NCBI GenBank assembly: GCA_963677505.2
Contig: CAXXWB010000004.1
Span: 62,001-126,000 of the forward strand
Reading direction: 5' to 3'
Source: JBGSUZ01 sp963677505
Lineage (GTDB): Bacteria > Bacillota > Clostridia > Peptostreptococcales > Acidaminobacteraceae
DNA length: 64,000 nt
Both the position numbers and the translations under genes were made by a program. The notes under the pieces are model-generated. The model was not told where the DNA came from, searched no databases, and saw only the letters and a list, made by a program, of their open reading frames with translations. Numbering within the stretch: position 1 is the stretch's first letter; the number at the start of each line of letters is the position of its first letter. Positions 52,097 to 60,839 of the stretch are shown here, piece after piece.

Positions 52097-55000
52097 TTAT
52101 TCTATCGCGTTTTGCACTAAACGCTCAGTTTCTTTAACCTTTAAAGCCCAGCTCTCCACTTGATGGGCGCTAACTATACTAACTTCTCCAAGTTGTCTTT
52201 CTATGTCATTCGCATTGGATTCTGTTAGAACTTCCATCTCCCCATCTGCTTGCAAATAGGCACTTTGAAGTAACTCATAAGCCTCTTTTGAAGGTTGCCA
52301 TTTTTTACGCTGAACCAACTCCATCAACCTTCTAGTCACCTCTTCAAAGGCGTAGGGATTCACCGCTAAAAACCAAGATTTAAACGACTCTTCTTTGAAC
52401 AAACGCTCTGTCATATGATCCAGAAGCTGATCCTCAAAGCATTCAGATAAACATTGCCAATCAAAGACAGACTGCACCCGTCTCATACAGTTCATAGAGC
52501 CCTCAATACCTTCATCCATTTGACTTAAAAGCCAGTCTTCATTAGCCAAACTCGCTTCTAAAAGCTTGCTCGCTTCATCGCTAAGTTCGCCCACGATCCG
52601 TTTTCCCTTTACGGCTGTATGACAATGATAGGTGATCAATGACTCCTGACTCACAGCGGATTTCAATGCTTTTAAGCCTCCGTGGACGGCTGCTGCAAAA
52701 CCGCTGGACAATAAATCATATCGCTTGCTCGAAGTGACTTCAAAAGTGGCCCTGGCTTGTTTGACGCATTGAATAAAATCACTTTTAGCTTCCTTTCCCT
52801 CTAAGGATTTGCCATAGGCATAGCCTGAAAAATCTGTCATAATCACCGCGATTTCTTTTGGATCTGTCCATGCACTGGCTTTTAAAGCTAGGTCTACCCC
52901 TGTGCCATAGGTTCCGGGTTTATCGCCAAAAATGCGAATAGAAGCTTGTCTCAGATTTTCAGCCTGTCTCTTTTGAATATCTGCTTCCTCTGATTCCAGA
53001 GCCTCACATGAACTATTTAAAATCCCCTCAAGACTTTCCTCCACATGCCTTTTAATAAAATTGTCTTCATAGGATTCATCGAGTACTGCAACGAGCATGA
53101 CCGCCTGGTCTATGAGATCAATTGCTTTAGGATACGCGTCTCTCAGCACCCCAGATATTCTTACCATGCAGTCGATCCTTGGTCTGCCCAAGGCCTTAAG
53201 ACTAATGACCTCAAGTCCCAGTACTTTGCCTCCCGGCGCCCACGTAGGTATAACGCCAAGCAAATTCAAAACCATGGACAACTGTTCACCTTTGGTCTCC
53301 GTAATATCTGTTGAAATCATATTTACAGCTAAACTCTCTGGATAGCTGCCACTAGCATTCATGTAGACCTCAATAAATTGATTGGCCATCTCAAGGCCCT
53401 TCTCATAAGCTTCTTTAGGGGGCACATGATCAATATTCATCAAATGGAAATTACGGCCTGTAGGCATGACACTGCAAAGCCCATCTGAAGGATTCCCCGC
53501 TGATCCTGGACTGACATAGGTTCCTTCTAAAGCACTGATTAAACCAACCATTTCACAACTTAAATCACTCATAAGTTCAAATTCATCTTTAAAATCGACT
53601 TCAAGGTCTTCAAATTTGAGTGTGGCCTCATCTGGAACACTGCCTATGGCGGACTCCCAGACATACATGTGCTTGTCAGCTCCAGACAGCTCCGATCCAA
53701 ATGTATGATTTTTGAAACTACTGCCAAAGTGACAGCCCTCTAAAAGCTTAAAATTCGGCTCTTCTATTAAATGCTTCGGCAGTCCCATGGCAGCAGGCAA
53801 ATGACTAATGATAACCCCCTGGGCTCTTCTTTTAGATTGAGTGCCTTCCACGCCAACGCCATTGTTATAAATCTGCAGGTTTAGTAACTGCCCTAAGACA
53901 AGATCAGGCCAGCAAGCCGATGAAAGGGCGTTTGATTTTCCAGGCAAGTATTCCAACGTACTTCCAGTTCCCACATGAATCACTGCATTTGCTTTGAGGA
54001 TATGCTCTATGTACTTGTAAGTGGCAATGTACTGATGAGGGGGAGGGCAGCTGGGATCGTGTAGAATTTTGCAAACTTCTCCCGTGCACTTTGGTCCATA
54101 ACAACCTCGCTTGGGTTGAAGCATTAATACGACATGCCCAAGTTCTAAGCCTGTAATAACTAACTTTCCATTCTGAACCATGCCCTCGCCAGGGGCTTCT
54201 CCCCACATTTCCGTAAGCTGATCCAAAGATTTTTGGAGCATCCCCTTGATCCAATGATTATACTCATCTTCCACTGATACCCTGTATAAATCACCGCCTG
54301 CGCTGCAGATATCTTCAACTGAAGTCCATCGGAAGTCTTGAATGGCCTTTTTTTCCATGAATGTTGCCCTCAGTGAAGCAGCACTGTCAGGCAGATTTTC
54401 GACTGTGTAACCATTTGCTTTAAGGGTCATGAGGATCTCATAGCAGCTCTCAAATACTTTAAGACCTGCGGCGGTGCCGATGGTGGACTCTAGACCAATG
54501 CAGGGCGCACTATGAATCATCAGTGCTATCTTTTTGTCTTTGTTCTCAGTATGCCTTAGATCTAGCCATTGTCTTACCCGACGGCAGAACTTTTCAATGC
54601 GCTCTGGAATGGGCTCAACAATGAGCCCTTCCTTTCTACACCCAACAATGATCGGCTCGATCATGCCTAGCATTTCATTGCCTGTATAGGCGTGAGCAAT
54701 CTCGGCACTGAGACCCAATGGATTCTGTTCCCACTGCTCAACTGTGGAAAAGTAACTAACAAGGGGTCTAAAGACAGGTATGCTCATATTTTTAAAGAGT
54801 AACTTCGCTTGGCTGTATAGGTCTTCACTCGTTCCATTTCCTAAAGCAGCGACCATTTGAAAATTGATGAGCGCATCAATTCTAAGCGTTGAATCACTGA
54901 TCCAATAATCGCAAATGATGCTTTCAAAAGTCTTAGTCTCTTGCTCTGGTTCTGACGAGGCGTAGCTAAACACAGGAATCACGCCAATGCCCAAGGTTTC

Positions 55001-55219
55001 TAATCTGACGATGAGACTTTCTTCAACCGCAAGATTCTTATTTTTCCAAAAGTGGTGGTGTGTTAAAAGTCCGATCCAGTATCTCGGGGTATCATTCTGG
55101 CTTAAATACCAACTTTTATAGCTTTCTATCGTTTGAAAGACTGTCGTCGTTCTAGGGTGAAAAATGCCATTGCTGACCAAAACATCACATCCAATTCTAA
55201 ATAATAAATCATGACCCAA
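52097..55219 (-). CDS. Divergent CobN-like chelatase subunit lacking a motif His
   Basis: This protein of about 1040 residues belongs to the CobN/ChlH family (usually 1100-1300), whose members insert a metal into a tetrapyrrole. The family motif HxGTHGxxEWLPGK appears here as HVGTGSTLEYLPGK, so the second His is replaced by Gly. A Cys-rich loop (QPKRGCYGPKCTGEVC, then HDPSCPPPHQY; four Cys) replaces the usual short loop. EGTQSKRRAQG and PGTYGTGVD are conserved. The start is TTG at 55219, overlapping the AAA/VWA gene by 11 bp, and is uncertain. It may be a regulatory or differently specific paralogue. Confidence 0.85.
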   Translation of the reverse strand: MGHDLLFRIGCDVLVSNGIFHPRTTTVFQTIESYKSWYLSQNDTPRYWIGLLTHHHFWKNKNLAVEESLIVRLETLGIGVIPVFSYASSEPEQETKTFESIICDYWISDSTLRIDALINFQMVAALGNGTSEDLYSQAKLLFKNMSIPVFRPLVSYFSTVEQWEQNPLGLSAEIAHAYTGNEMLGMIEPIIVGCRKEGLIVEPIPERIEKFCRRVRQWLDLRHTENKDKKIALMIHSAPCIGLESTIGTAAGLKVFESCYEILMTLKANGYTVENLPDSAASLRATFMEKKAIQDFRWTSVEDICSAGGDLYRVSVEDEYNHWIKGMLQKSLDQLTEMWGEAPGEGMVQNGKLVITGLELGHVVLMLQPKRGCYGPKCTGEVCKILHDPSCPPPHQYIATYKYIEHILKANAVIHVGTGSTLEYLPGKSNALSSACWPDLVLGQLLNLQIYNNGVGVEGTQSKRRAQGVIISHLPAAMGLPKHLIEEPNFKLLEGCHFGSSFKNHTFGSELSGADKHMYVWESAIGSVPDEATLKFEDLEVDFKDEFELMSDLSCEMVGLISALEGTYVSPGSAGNPSDGLCSVMPTGRNFHLMNIDHVPPKEAYEKGLEMANQFIEVYMNASGSYPESLAVNMISTDITETKGEQLSMVLNLLGVIPTWAPGGKVLGLEVISLKALGRPRIDCMVRISGVLRDAYPKAIDLIDQAVMLVAVLDESYEDNFIKRHVEESLEGILNSSCEALESEEADIQKRQAENLRQASIRIFGDKPGTYGTGVDLALKASAWTDPKEIAVIMTDFSGYAYGKSLEGKEAKSDFIQCVKQARATFEVTSSKRYDLLSSGFAAAVHGGLKALKSAVSQESLITYHCHTAVKGKRIVGELSDEASKLLEASLANEDWLLSQMDEGIEGSMNCMRRVQSVFDWQCLSECFEDQLLDHMTERLFKEESFKSWFLAVNPYAFEEVTRRLMELVQRKKWQPSKEAYELLQSAYLQADGEMEVLTESNANDIERQLGEVSIVSAHQVESWALKVKETERLVQNAIE

Positions 55220-57131
55220 TGCTCGCGCGTACCGCCTGAGCTAAATGCTCGCCTTCTAAATCTTCTAACTTGAAATATTGACAGTCGAGTTCAGTGGCTA
55301 ATTTTTTTGCTAGTTCAAGTTTGATAAAATCCTGTTCGGTATCGACGATAATCAAATGCGCCCCATCTCCTGCCAGTCTTTTGCCCCATGAGAACGCTTC
55401 CTTGTAAGGATCTTCACAGCCAATAGCCACATTCGTTCTGCCATCAGAAACAAGAACGACAATTGGGATCATATCCGGTGTTTTTCTTCTACCGATTTGA
55501 ATCAGGTCATAGGCTTTTGAAAGTCCAGATGCCAAGGGCGTTCTGCCCCCTGTTGGCAAGGTTTGAAGCGACTTATAGGCAAGGTCTACACTTCTCGTCA
55601 AATCAAGGATCACCTCTGCACGTTCCTTCCTGAAGGCAATCATCGCCACTTGATCTCGCTTTTGGTAGGCATCAGTCAATAAAGAGAGAATGGCACCCTT
55701 AACAGCTGTCATGCGTTTATTAACCCCCATGGAAGCACTGGCATCTACAACAAACAGTATATTACTGCCCGTTCTCTTCTCGCGTACCTTTTCTCTATAG
55801 TCGCTATTTTCAATGACGATCGCCATATTAGCTCTACTGCGTAGCGTTTGGTATGGTGCCGCGGCTCTGAGGGTCGCAGAAAAGGCAAAATCTTTCAAGC
55901 CGTCCTTTGCAGCAATGCTCTTTACTTGTCTACCTCGTTTTTGATCCGTTTTTGTCTGCAACCGCTTACCATCACCCCTTCGCTTACGTCGGTCTCTGAG
56001 CTTGATGGTTAATGGGCTTATGACGGATAGCCTGCCGATCTCATCTACTTGGTCATCACTTATACCTGGGTCCTCTAGGGCTTCTTCATCGGCTGGCGGC
56101 ATTTGAGCTTCTGAATTTTGCGCCTCTTCTTGTTTGTCTGGCAACTCAGGCGTTGGCTGTTCATTATCCTGTTGCTGCTCTTCCTCTGAAATCTGAGAGT
56201 CATCTTCTAACTGCTCGTTTTCATCCGTCTCATCTACTTCCGAATCAAAATCCATTTCTGGCGGTTCTTGTAGGTCTCTCTTTCTATGGGGGAGCACTAA
56301 CTCAGCCGCTTCTGTCAGATCTTTGAGACTAATATGTTTTCTAAGATCATACGCGGCTATCGCTTTTGCGGTTTCAACGAGTACAAGTTCAGTTCTATGC
56401 CCCGCAGCGCCTGATTGGGTTGCAATTTTAACTGCAAATCCAAGAATTTCATCGGTCACTTTGACGCTATCTAATAATTGTCTTGCTTTTTCAATGGACT
56501 TAGCAATCAATTGGTTGAGGTTTTCATATTTTTTGCTGAAAAAAGCTGGGTCTGCCTCATAAGCCAGTCGACGGCTAACAATCTCTTTGCGCTCTGCCAA
56601 GTCATTGCTGCCACTGATCTGAACGAAAAGACCAAATCGATCTAACCACTGGCTCCTCAGCGGTCCTTCCTCTGGATTCATTGTGCCAATCAATATAAAT
56701 TTAGACTCATGCTCCATTGAAAATCCGTCTCTTTCAATGTGGTTAATGCCTGAGGATGAAACTTCAAGTAGGGCATTCACAATGGATTCAGACAGCAAAT
56801 TGACTTCATCAACATAAAGGATTTGCTCATGCACTTTTGCTAAAAGGCCTGCCTCAAAGTGCCTTATTCCGCTTTGGAGCGTCTTTTCAAGGTCAAGGGT
56901 GCCTATGAGTCGGTCTTCAGTGATATTAAGCGGCATATTAATGACTTTAGCCTTGGGTGAAATGCCATCAATACTCCTTACTAAAGTTGACTTAGCAGAC
57001 CCTTTTTCCCCACATAAAAGAACCCCGCCAATACCGGGATTGATCAAATTGAGTACAATGGCCTTTTTAGCCAGCTCCTGACCCACCACGGCCGAAAATG
57101 CATAGGTGTGTTGGAATGCCTTATTTTTCAT
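55209..57131 (-). CDS. ChlI-ChlD-type fused AAA ATPase / VWA protein
   Basis: The protein has 640 residues from the ATG at 57131, behind AAAGGAGCGGAG; the longer reading begins at 57203, inside the upstream gene. The N-terminal AAA domain has Walker A GEKGSAKST, Walker B ILYVDEVN and an arginine-finger-like LDRFG. A 100-residue acidic, Gln/Glu-rich linker follows (about 290-390), then a VWA domain with the MIDAS motif DASASMG and TGGRTPLASG. This is the ChlD/BchD or CobT-like role: it bridges the ATPase ring and the CobN-type subunit. It is the sixth gene of the coupled operon. Confidence 0.88.
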   Translation of the reverse strand: MKNKAFQHTYAFSAVVGQELAKKAIVLNLINPGIGGVLLCGEKGSAKSTLVRSIDGISPKAKVINMPLNITEDRLIGTLDLEKTLQSGIRHFEAGLLAKVHEQILYVDEVNLLSESIVNALLEVSSSGINHIERDGFSMEHESKFILIGTMNPEEGPLRSQWLDRFGLFVQISGSNDLAERKEIVSRRLAYEADPAFFSKKYENLNQLIAKSIEKARQLLDSVKVTDEILGFAVKIATQSGAAGHRTELVLVETAKAIAAYDLRKHISLKDLTEAAELVLPHRKRDLQEPPEMDFDSEVDETDENEQLEDDSQISEEEQQQDNEQPTPELPDKQEEAQNSEAQMPPADEEALEDPGISDDQVDEIGRLSVISPLTIKLRDRRKRRGDGKRLQTKTDQKRGRQVKSIAAKDGLKDFAFSATLRAAAPYQTLRSRANMAIVIENSDYREKVREKRTGSNILFVVDASASMGVNKRMTAVKGAILSLLTDAYQKRDQVAMIAFRKERAEVILDLTRSVDLAYKSLQTLPTGGRTPLASGLSKAYDLIQIGRRKTPDMIPIVVLVSDGRTNVAIGCEDPYKEAFSWGKRLAGDGAHLIIVDTEQDFIKLELAKKLATELDCQYFKLEDLEGEHLAQAVRASIGS

Positions 57132-57147
57132 AAAAGTCTCCGCTCCT

Positions 57148-58179
57148 TTAGAAACGATCAATGATTTCTTTGATTCGAGCTGGTTTATAGTGCTGTTCTT
57201 CAAAAGGCGTACGTCTCATGCGGTGCGGCAGCACCAGTTCAGCGGCTTCTAACAAATCTGTTTTAACTACTTCTGTTCTGCCGTGGTATGCCGCAATGGT
57301 CATTGCCGTTTTGATCATGGAAAGATCTGCGCGATGGCCATCTACCTTAAGTTCAATGCCAATGAGTGCCGCCATTTCTAAAATAGCATCCTCATAAACC
57401 ACAGAAGGCAGGATCTTTTTGGCAGCTTCTATGCTTTGACACAAATCATTTTGTTGTTGTTCAAAGGCTTTGCAAAAAGTTTCAGGATTTTGCTCATAGC
57501 CGAGTCGATTGCGAATAACGGTCATTCGCTTTTCGGGATCTTGCTCAGCACCAACCTCAACAACCATTCCAAAACGATCCAGCAGTTGCGGTCTCAAGTC
57601 GCCCTCTTCAGGATTCATGGTGCCCACTAAGATAAACCGTGAAGGATGGGTATAAGAAACCCCTTCCCTTTCAATGGTGTTCACACCCATTGCAGCTGAA
57701 TCAAGGAGTACATCTACAAGATGATCATCTAATAGGTTCACTTCATCCACATAGAGTATATTGCGATTAGCCTTCGCTAAAATCCCAGTTTCAAATCGCT
57801 TTTCTCCTTTTTTAATGGCATGTTCGATATCTAAGGTACCAATCAGTCTATCTTCAGTGGCACTGACAGGCAGATCCACCACTCTCATTTTGCCTTTATG
57901 ACTTGGAATATTCGCTACCTCATTGTATTGAGACCCACAAGATTCACACCAATGTGTTTGATTAGCAGGATCACAATGGTATAGACACTCTTTGATTTCT
58001 TCTCGCTCAGGAAGCAGTTTTGCAAGCGCACGAACAGCTGTTGATTTTGCTGTTCCCTTCTCACCTCGAATGAGGACGCCACCCAGGTTAGGGTTGATTG
58101 CATTTAAAATAAGGGCCTTTTTCATTTGCTCTTGTCCGACGATTGCCGTAAAAGGATAAAGCGGTTTTTCAATTTTCAT
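57148..58179 (-). CDS. ChlI-type AAA ATPase of a metal chelatase
   Basis: The protein has 343 residues. Walker A GEKGTAKST, Walker B ILYVDEVN, TMNPEEG and LLDRFGM all match the ChlI/BchI family. An insertion near residue 80 contains several Cys (CLYHCDPANQTHWCESCG), which may bind zinc. It forms the ATPase ring that drives metal insertion together with the AAA/VWA and CobN-like proteins. GGAGG precedes the ATG. It lies 26 bp downstream of the ABC permease gene. Confidence 0.9.
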   Translation of the reverse strand: MKIEKPLYPFTAIVGQEQMKKALILNAINPNLGGVLIRGEKGTAKSTAVRALAKLLPEREEIKECLYHCDPANQTHWCESCGSQYNEVANIPSHKGKMRVVDLPVSATEDRLIGTLDIEHAIKKGEKRFETGILAKANRNILYVDEVNLLDDHLVDVLLDSAAMGVNTIEREGVSYTHPSRFILVGTMNPEEGDLRPQLLDRFGMVVEVGAEQDPEKRMTVIRNRLGYEQNPETFCKAFEQQQNDLCQSIEAAKKILPSVVYEDAILEMAALIGIELKVDGHRADLSMIKTAMTIAAYHGRTEVVKTDLLEAAELVLPHRMRRTPFEEQHYKPARIKEIIDRF

Positions 58180-58205
58180 GGATATAACCTCCGCAATAAG
58201 TTGAT

Positions 58206-58943
58206 TTAAGATTCAACCGTTTTTAAAACACTATGACTGGCAAACATAAGTACAACTAAGTATAAGGCCAGTACGAATACGTGAACCATGCTGCTGACAC
58301 TGAGTGGCTGATCCAGGCGCATAGCAGCCGCAGTATGGGTCAGCGGTAAAATATAGATAAGGCCTTTGATAGACGCCGGCATGTGACTCAGCGAGAAAAA
58401 AGTGCCGCATAAAAAAGACATGGGCGTAATGACAAAATTAGTGAACTTAGCCATATCTCCATGAGATTTAACAAGTAGTCCAGCTAAGAAGCCACCCGCA
58501 GAAAACACCAGGCAATTAAGGACGCCCATGAGTATAAAGTAAGGACTTAAAATCTGTACACCTCCAAAAAGGGTGACCACAAGAACAATCAAAGAAGCAG
58601 AATACAGTCCGTATAAGGCGCCCGTTAAAATTTTGCCAATAACAAATACGCTCAAGGACATTGGCGCTAAGACAAAGTTCTCAAAGGTTTTATAGTAAAG
58701 CTTTGAAATATTGATATTGTTAGCAGTGTTGTTGAAACTCGTCATCATGGTGTTTAACGCAATAAGCCCCGGAACCATGAACTCAAGATAGGGCTTTCCC
58801 TCAACCACAAGGCCTTGTCCAAGTCCCCATCCAAATGCTATGAGGTATAAGCTAGGCGATATGAGCATACCCAATGTGGTGCTCCAAAATTTTCGCTTAA
58901 ATATAATCCATTCTTGCCATAGGATGCCCATTAAACCTGACAC
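58206..58943 (-). CDS. ABC-2 type transporter permease
   Basis: The protein has 245 residues and six predicted helices, with the ABC-2 signature region (FLCGTFFSLSHMP and ILPLTHTAAAMRL near the C-terminus). The start is GTG at 58943, overlapping the stop of the ATPase gene by one base (TAGTG). It pairs with the DrrA-like ATPase as an exporter; the cargo is unknown. Its place inside the chelatase operon suggests a tetrapyrrole, metallophore or peptide product. Confidence 0.88.
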   Translation of the reverse strand: MSGLMGILWQEWIIFKRKFWSTTLGMLISPSLYLIAFGWGLGQGLVVEGKPYLEFMVPGLIALNTMMTSFNNTANNINISKLYYKTFENFVLAPMSLSVFVIGKILTGALYGLYSASLIVLVVTLFGGVQILSPYFILMGVLNCLVFSAGGFLAGLLVKSHGDMAKFTNFVITPMSFLCGTFFSLSHMPASIKGLIYILPLTHTAAAMRLDQPLSVSSMVHVFVLALYLVVLMFASHSVLKTVES

Positions 58944-59782
58944 TAGTTTTCCACCTTTCTGTTGGTCATTTTCAGAAAAACATCTTCTAAATTGGTAGGT
59001 CTTATATTCACCGTTCCCATTAACTTAGATGCGTATTGTCCTGCTTCTTCCCGGTCCGAGAAACATGACGAATGGGTACTGCCATTTTCAAAATTCTCAA
59101 CAATAAATGCGCCCATTCGGTCAATCAAGGCTCTGGGGCTATCCAGTTCAATGAGTTTGCCCTCATTAATCAGACCAATGCGCTCGCAAAGTGTCTCTGC
59201 CTCTTCAATGTAGTGGGTCGTCAGCAACACAGTCAGACCTTTTTCTTTTAGACGCTTTAGAAGATCCCACATTTTCCGTCGCGTCGCTGCATCCAGCCCC
59301 ACAGTGGGCTCATCTAGTAGCAGCAACTCGGGATTGTGCATGAGCGCTCTCGCAATCATCAGACGCCTCTTCATCCCACCAGAGAACGTGTTAACCAAAT
59401 CATTTTTTCGATCGGATAATTCCGTGAACTTCAGTAAGGTCTCAATCTGTTGTTTTCTCTGAACAGCGTCCATGCCATAAATTCTGCCATGTAGCTCTAA
59501 GTTCTCATAGGCTGTCATTTCGCTCTCTAAATTATTATGTTGAGGCACAACGCCAATCCTCTTCTTGATGGCACTTAAGTCCCGATCCATTAGCTGACCA
59601 TCAATGATAATCGTGCCACTTGTTTTAGGCGTCAGTGTGCTAATCATTCGAATGGTTGTGGTTTTTCCAGCACCATTAGGGCCAAGAAGTCCAAAAAACT
59701 CGCCCCTTGGAATGTGTAAATCGATACCATCTACAGACTTTATCTTCCCATAGTGTTTTATTAAGGCTTCAAGTTTTAACAT
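58943..59782 (-). CDS. ABC transporter ATPase (DrrA-like)
   Basis: The protein has 279 residues with all ATPase motifs: Walker A GPNGAGKTT, signature NTFSGGMKRRLMIA, Walker B LLLLDEPTVGLD, and the switch His in LLTTHY. The C-terminal domain is short, as in drug- or natural-product exporters. The ATG at 59782 overlaps the radical SAM gene by 14 bp. Confidence 0.93.
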   Translation of the reverse strand: MLKLEALIKHYGKIKSVDGIDLHIPRGEFFGLLGPNGAGKTTTIRMISTLTPKTSGTIIIDGQLMDRDLSAIKKRIGVVPQHNNLESEMTAYENLELHGRIYGMDAVQRKQQIETLLKFTELSDRKNDLVNTFSGGMKRRLMIARALMHNPELLLLDEPTVGLDAATRRKMWDLLKRLKEKGLTVLLTTHYIEEAETLCERIGLINEGKLIELDSPRALIDRMGAFIVENFENGSTHSSCFSDREEAGQYASKLMGTVNIRPTNLEDVFLKMTNRKVEN

Positions 59783-60839
59783 CTATCAGTGCCTCCTTGG
59801 CTAATTTAAATGCCGTCTTACGCAACATGCAATCTTCTGGGGTGTATTTGCTGCCAGTACCTCGCTCTGCATGATTGACAATACTTCGCGCCGGACATGC
59901 ACCTGGACAAAAGGGCTCATAATCGCAACTTGTGCATTGTAGAGCAGTTTTAAGGCTTAAAGACTTAAGGTCCCAAGTATCTGAATCCTTTAGATTGCCC
60001 ATGTAATATTCCTCATGATGCATCACTGAACCACAGGGATATAAATCTCCATTTGGCAAGACGATCAAAGCACTTCCCTTAGAAGCATAACAATAATGCA
60101 AGGTATTTATATTTTCTCGGTTTTTGATGCGCTGTTTAGCCTCTTCTACTTCCCTGATGGCCACATGGTGTCCTGTCTTCAAAGCAATGATCCTGCTTCT
60201 CTCATACATTTTTACTAAGCCCCTCTCAATTGCATCGACAGGAGGTGGCTTAAGTTGACTTCCTCTTCCAGATTGTCGCAGCAAATCTAAGCCAATCCCT
60301 TTGACATTGCCCAAGAAAACGGCTAAATCCACAAGTTTGTCCAAAAAAATAACCGATTCATTGGTCACCACAGCGTTTAAGTTCACATAGACACCCTCAG
60401 CGGCTAAATTTTTAATGCCCTCAATGACTAACTGGGTTTGCCCCCTTTGCATTTCATTAACGGTTATAGGGCCATCTAGGCTTATGCCAATACCAATTTT
60501 AAGTTTGGATAGTCGCTTCGCTAAGTCAGGGGTAATCAAACAGCCATTTGTCTGTATCTGAATTTTGGCATTGGCGTTTTGCTCCCTCATTTTTTGAGTT
60601 ACCGCCTCCACAAGCGGATAGTTTAGCAGCGGTTCACCGCCGCTAAACTGTAGAATAAAGTCGGACTGTGGTAACTTGATGGCACTGAGTGCAGTCTCCA
60701 AGGACATGTTCCTCTGATGGGAAAACTGATCCTGATCTGCATAACAATAAACACACTTTAGATTGCAATGATTTGTGGTCCACAATACCATGTACTTGAT
60801 CTGTGAGAAGCAATTCTCCACCCTTTTAAAATCATTCAT
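59769..60839 (-). CDS. Radical SAM protein with SPASM domain
   Basis: The protein has 356 residues. The radical SAM cluster is CNLKCVYCYA (CxxxCxxC, near 26-33), with GGEPLL and QTNGCLI typical of the barrel. The C-terminal SPASM region holds further Cys for auxiliary clusters (NGDLYPCGSV; CTSCDYEPFCPGAC). Such enzymes modify peptides, or tetrapyrroles as in alternative haem synthesis. The chelatase context favours tetrapyrrole side-chain chemistry, but no precursor-peptide gene is seen to decide. The ATG overlaps the CobN gene by 8 bp. Confidence 0.9.
   Translation of the reverse strand: MNDFKRVENCFSQIKYMVLWTTNHCNLKCVYCYADQDQFSHQRNMSLETALSAIKLPQSDFILQFSGGEPLLNYPLVEAVTQKMREQNANAKIQIQTNGCLITPDLAKRLSKLKIGIGISLDGPITVNEMQRGQTQLVIEGIKNLAAEGVYVNLNAVVTNESVIFLDKLVDLAVFLGNVKGIGLDLLRQSGRGSQLKPPPVDAIERGLVKMYERSRIIALKTGHHVAIREVEEAKQRIKNRENINTLHYCYASKGSALIVLPNGDLYPCGSVMHHEEYYMGNLKDSDTWDLKSLSLKTALQCTSCDYEPFCPGACPARSIVNHAERGTGSKYTPEDCMLRKTAFKLAKEALIDVKT

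Noticed and set aside
53904..54254. Minus-strand 116-codon ORF inside the second CobN gene
   Set aside because: It is an out-of-frame shadow on the same strand as the CobN gene, whose own frame carries the conserved motifs.
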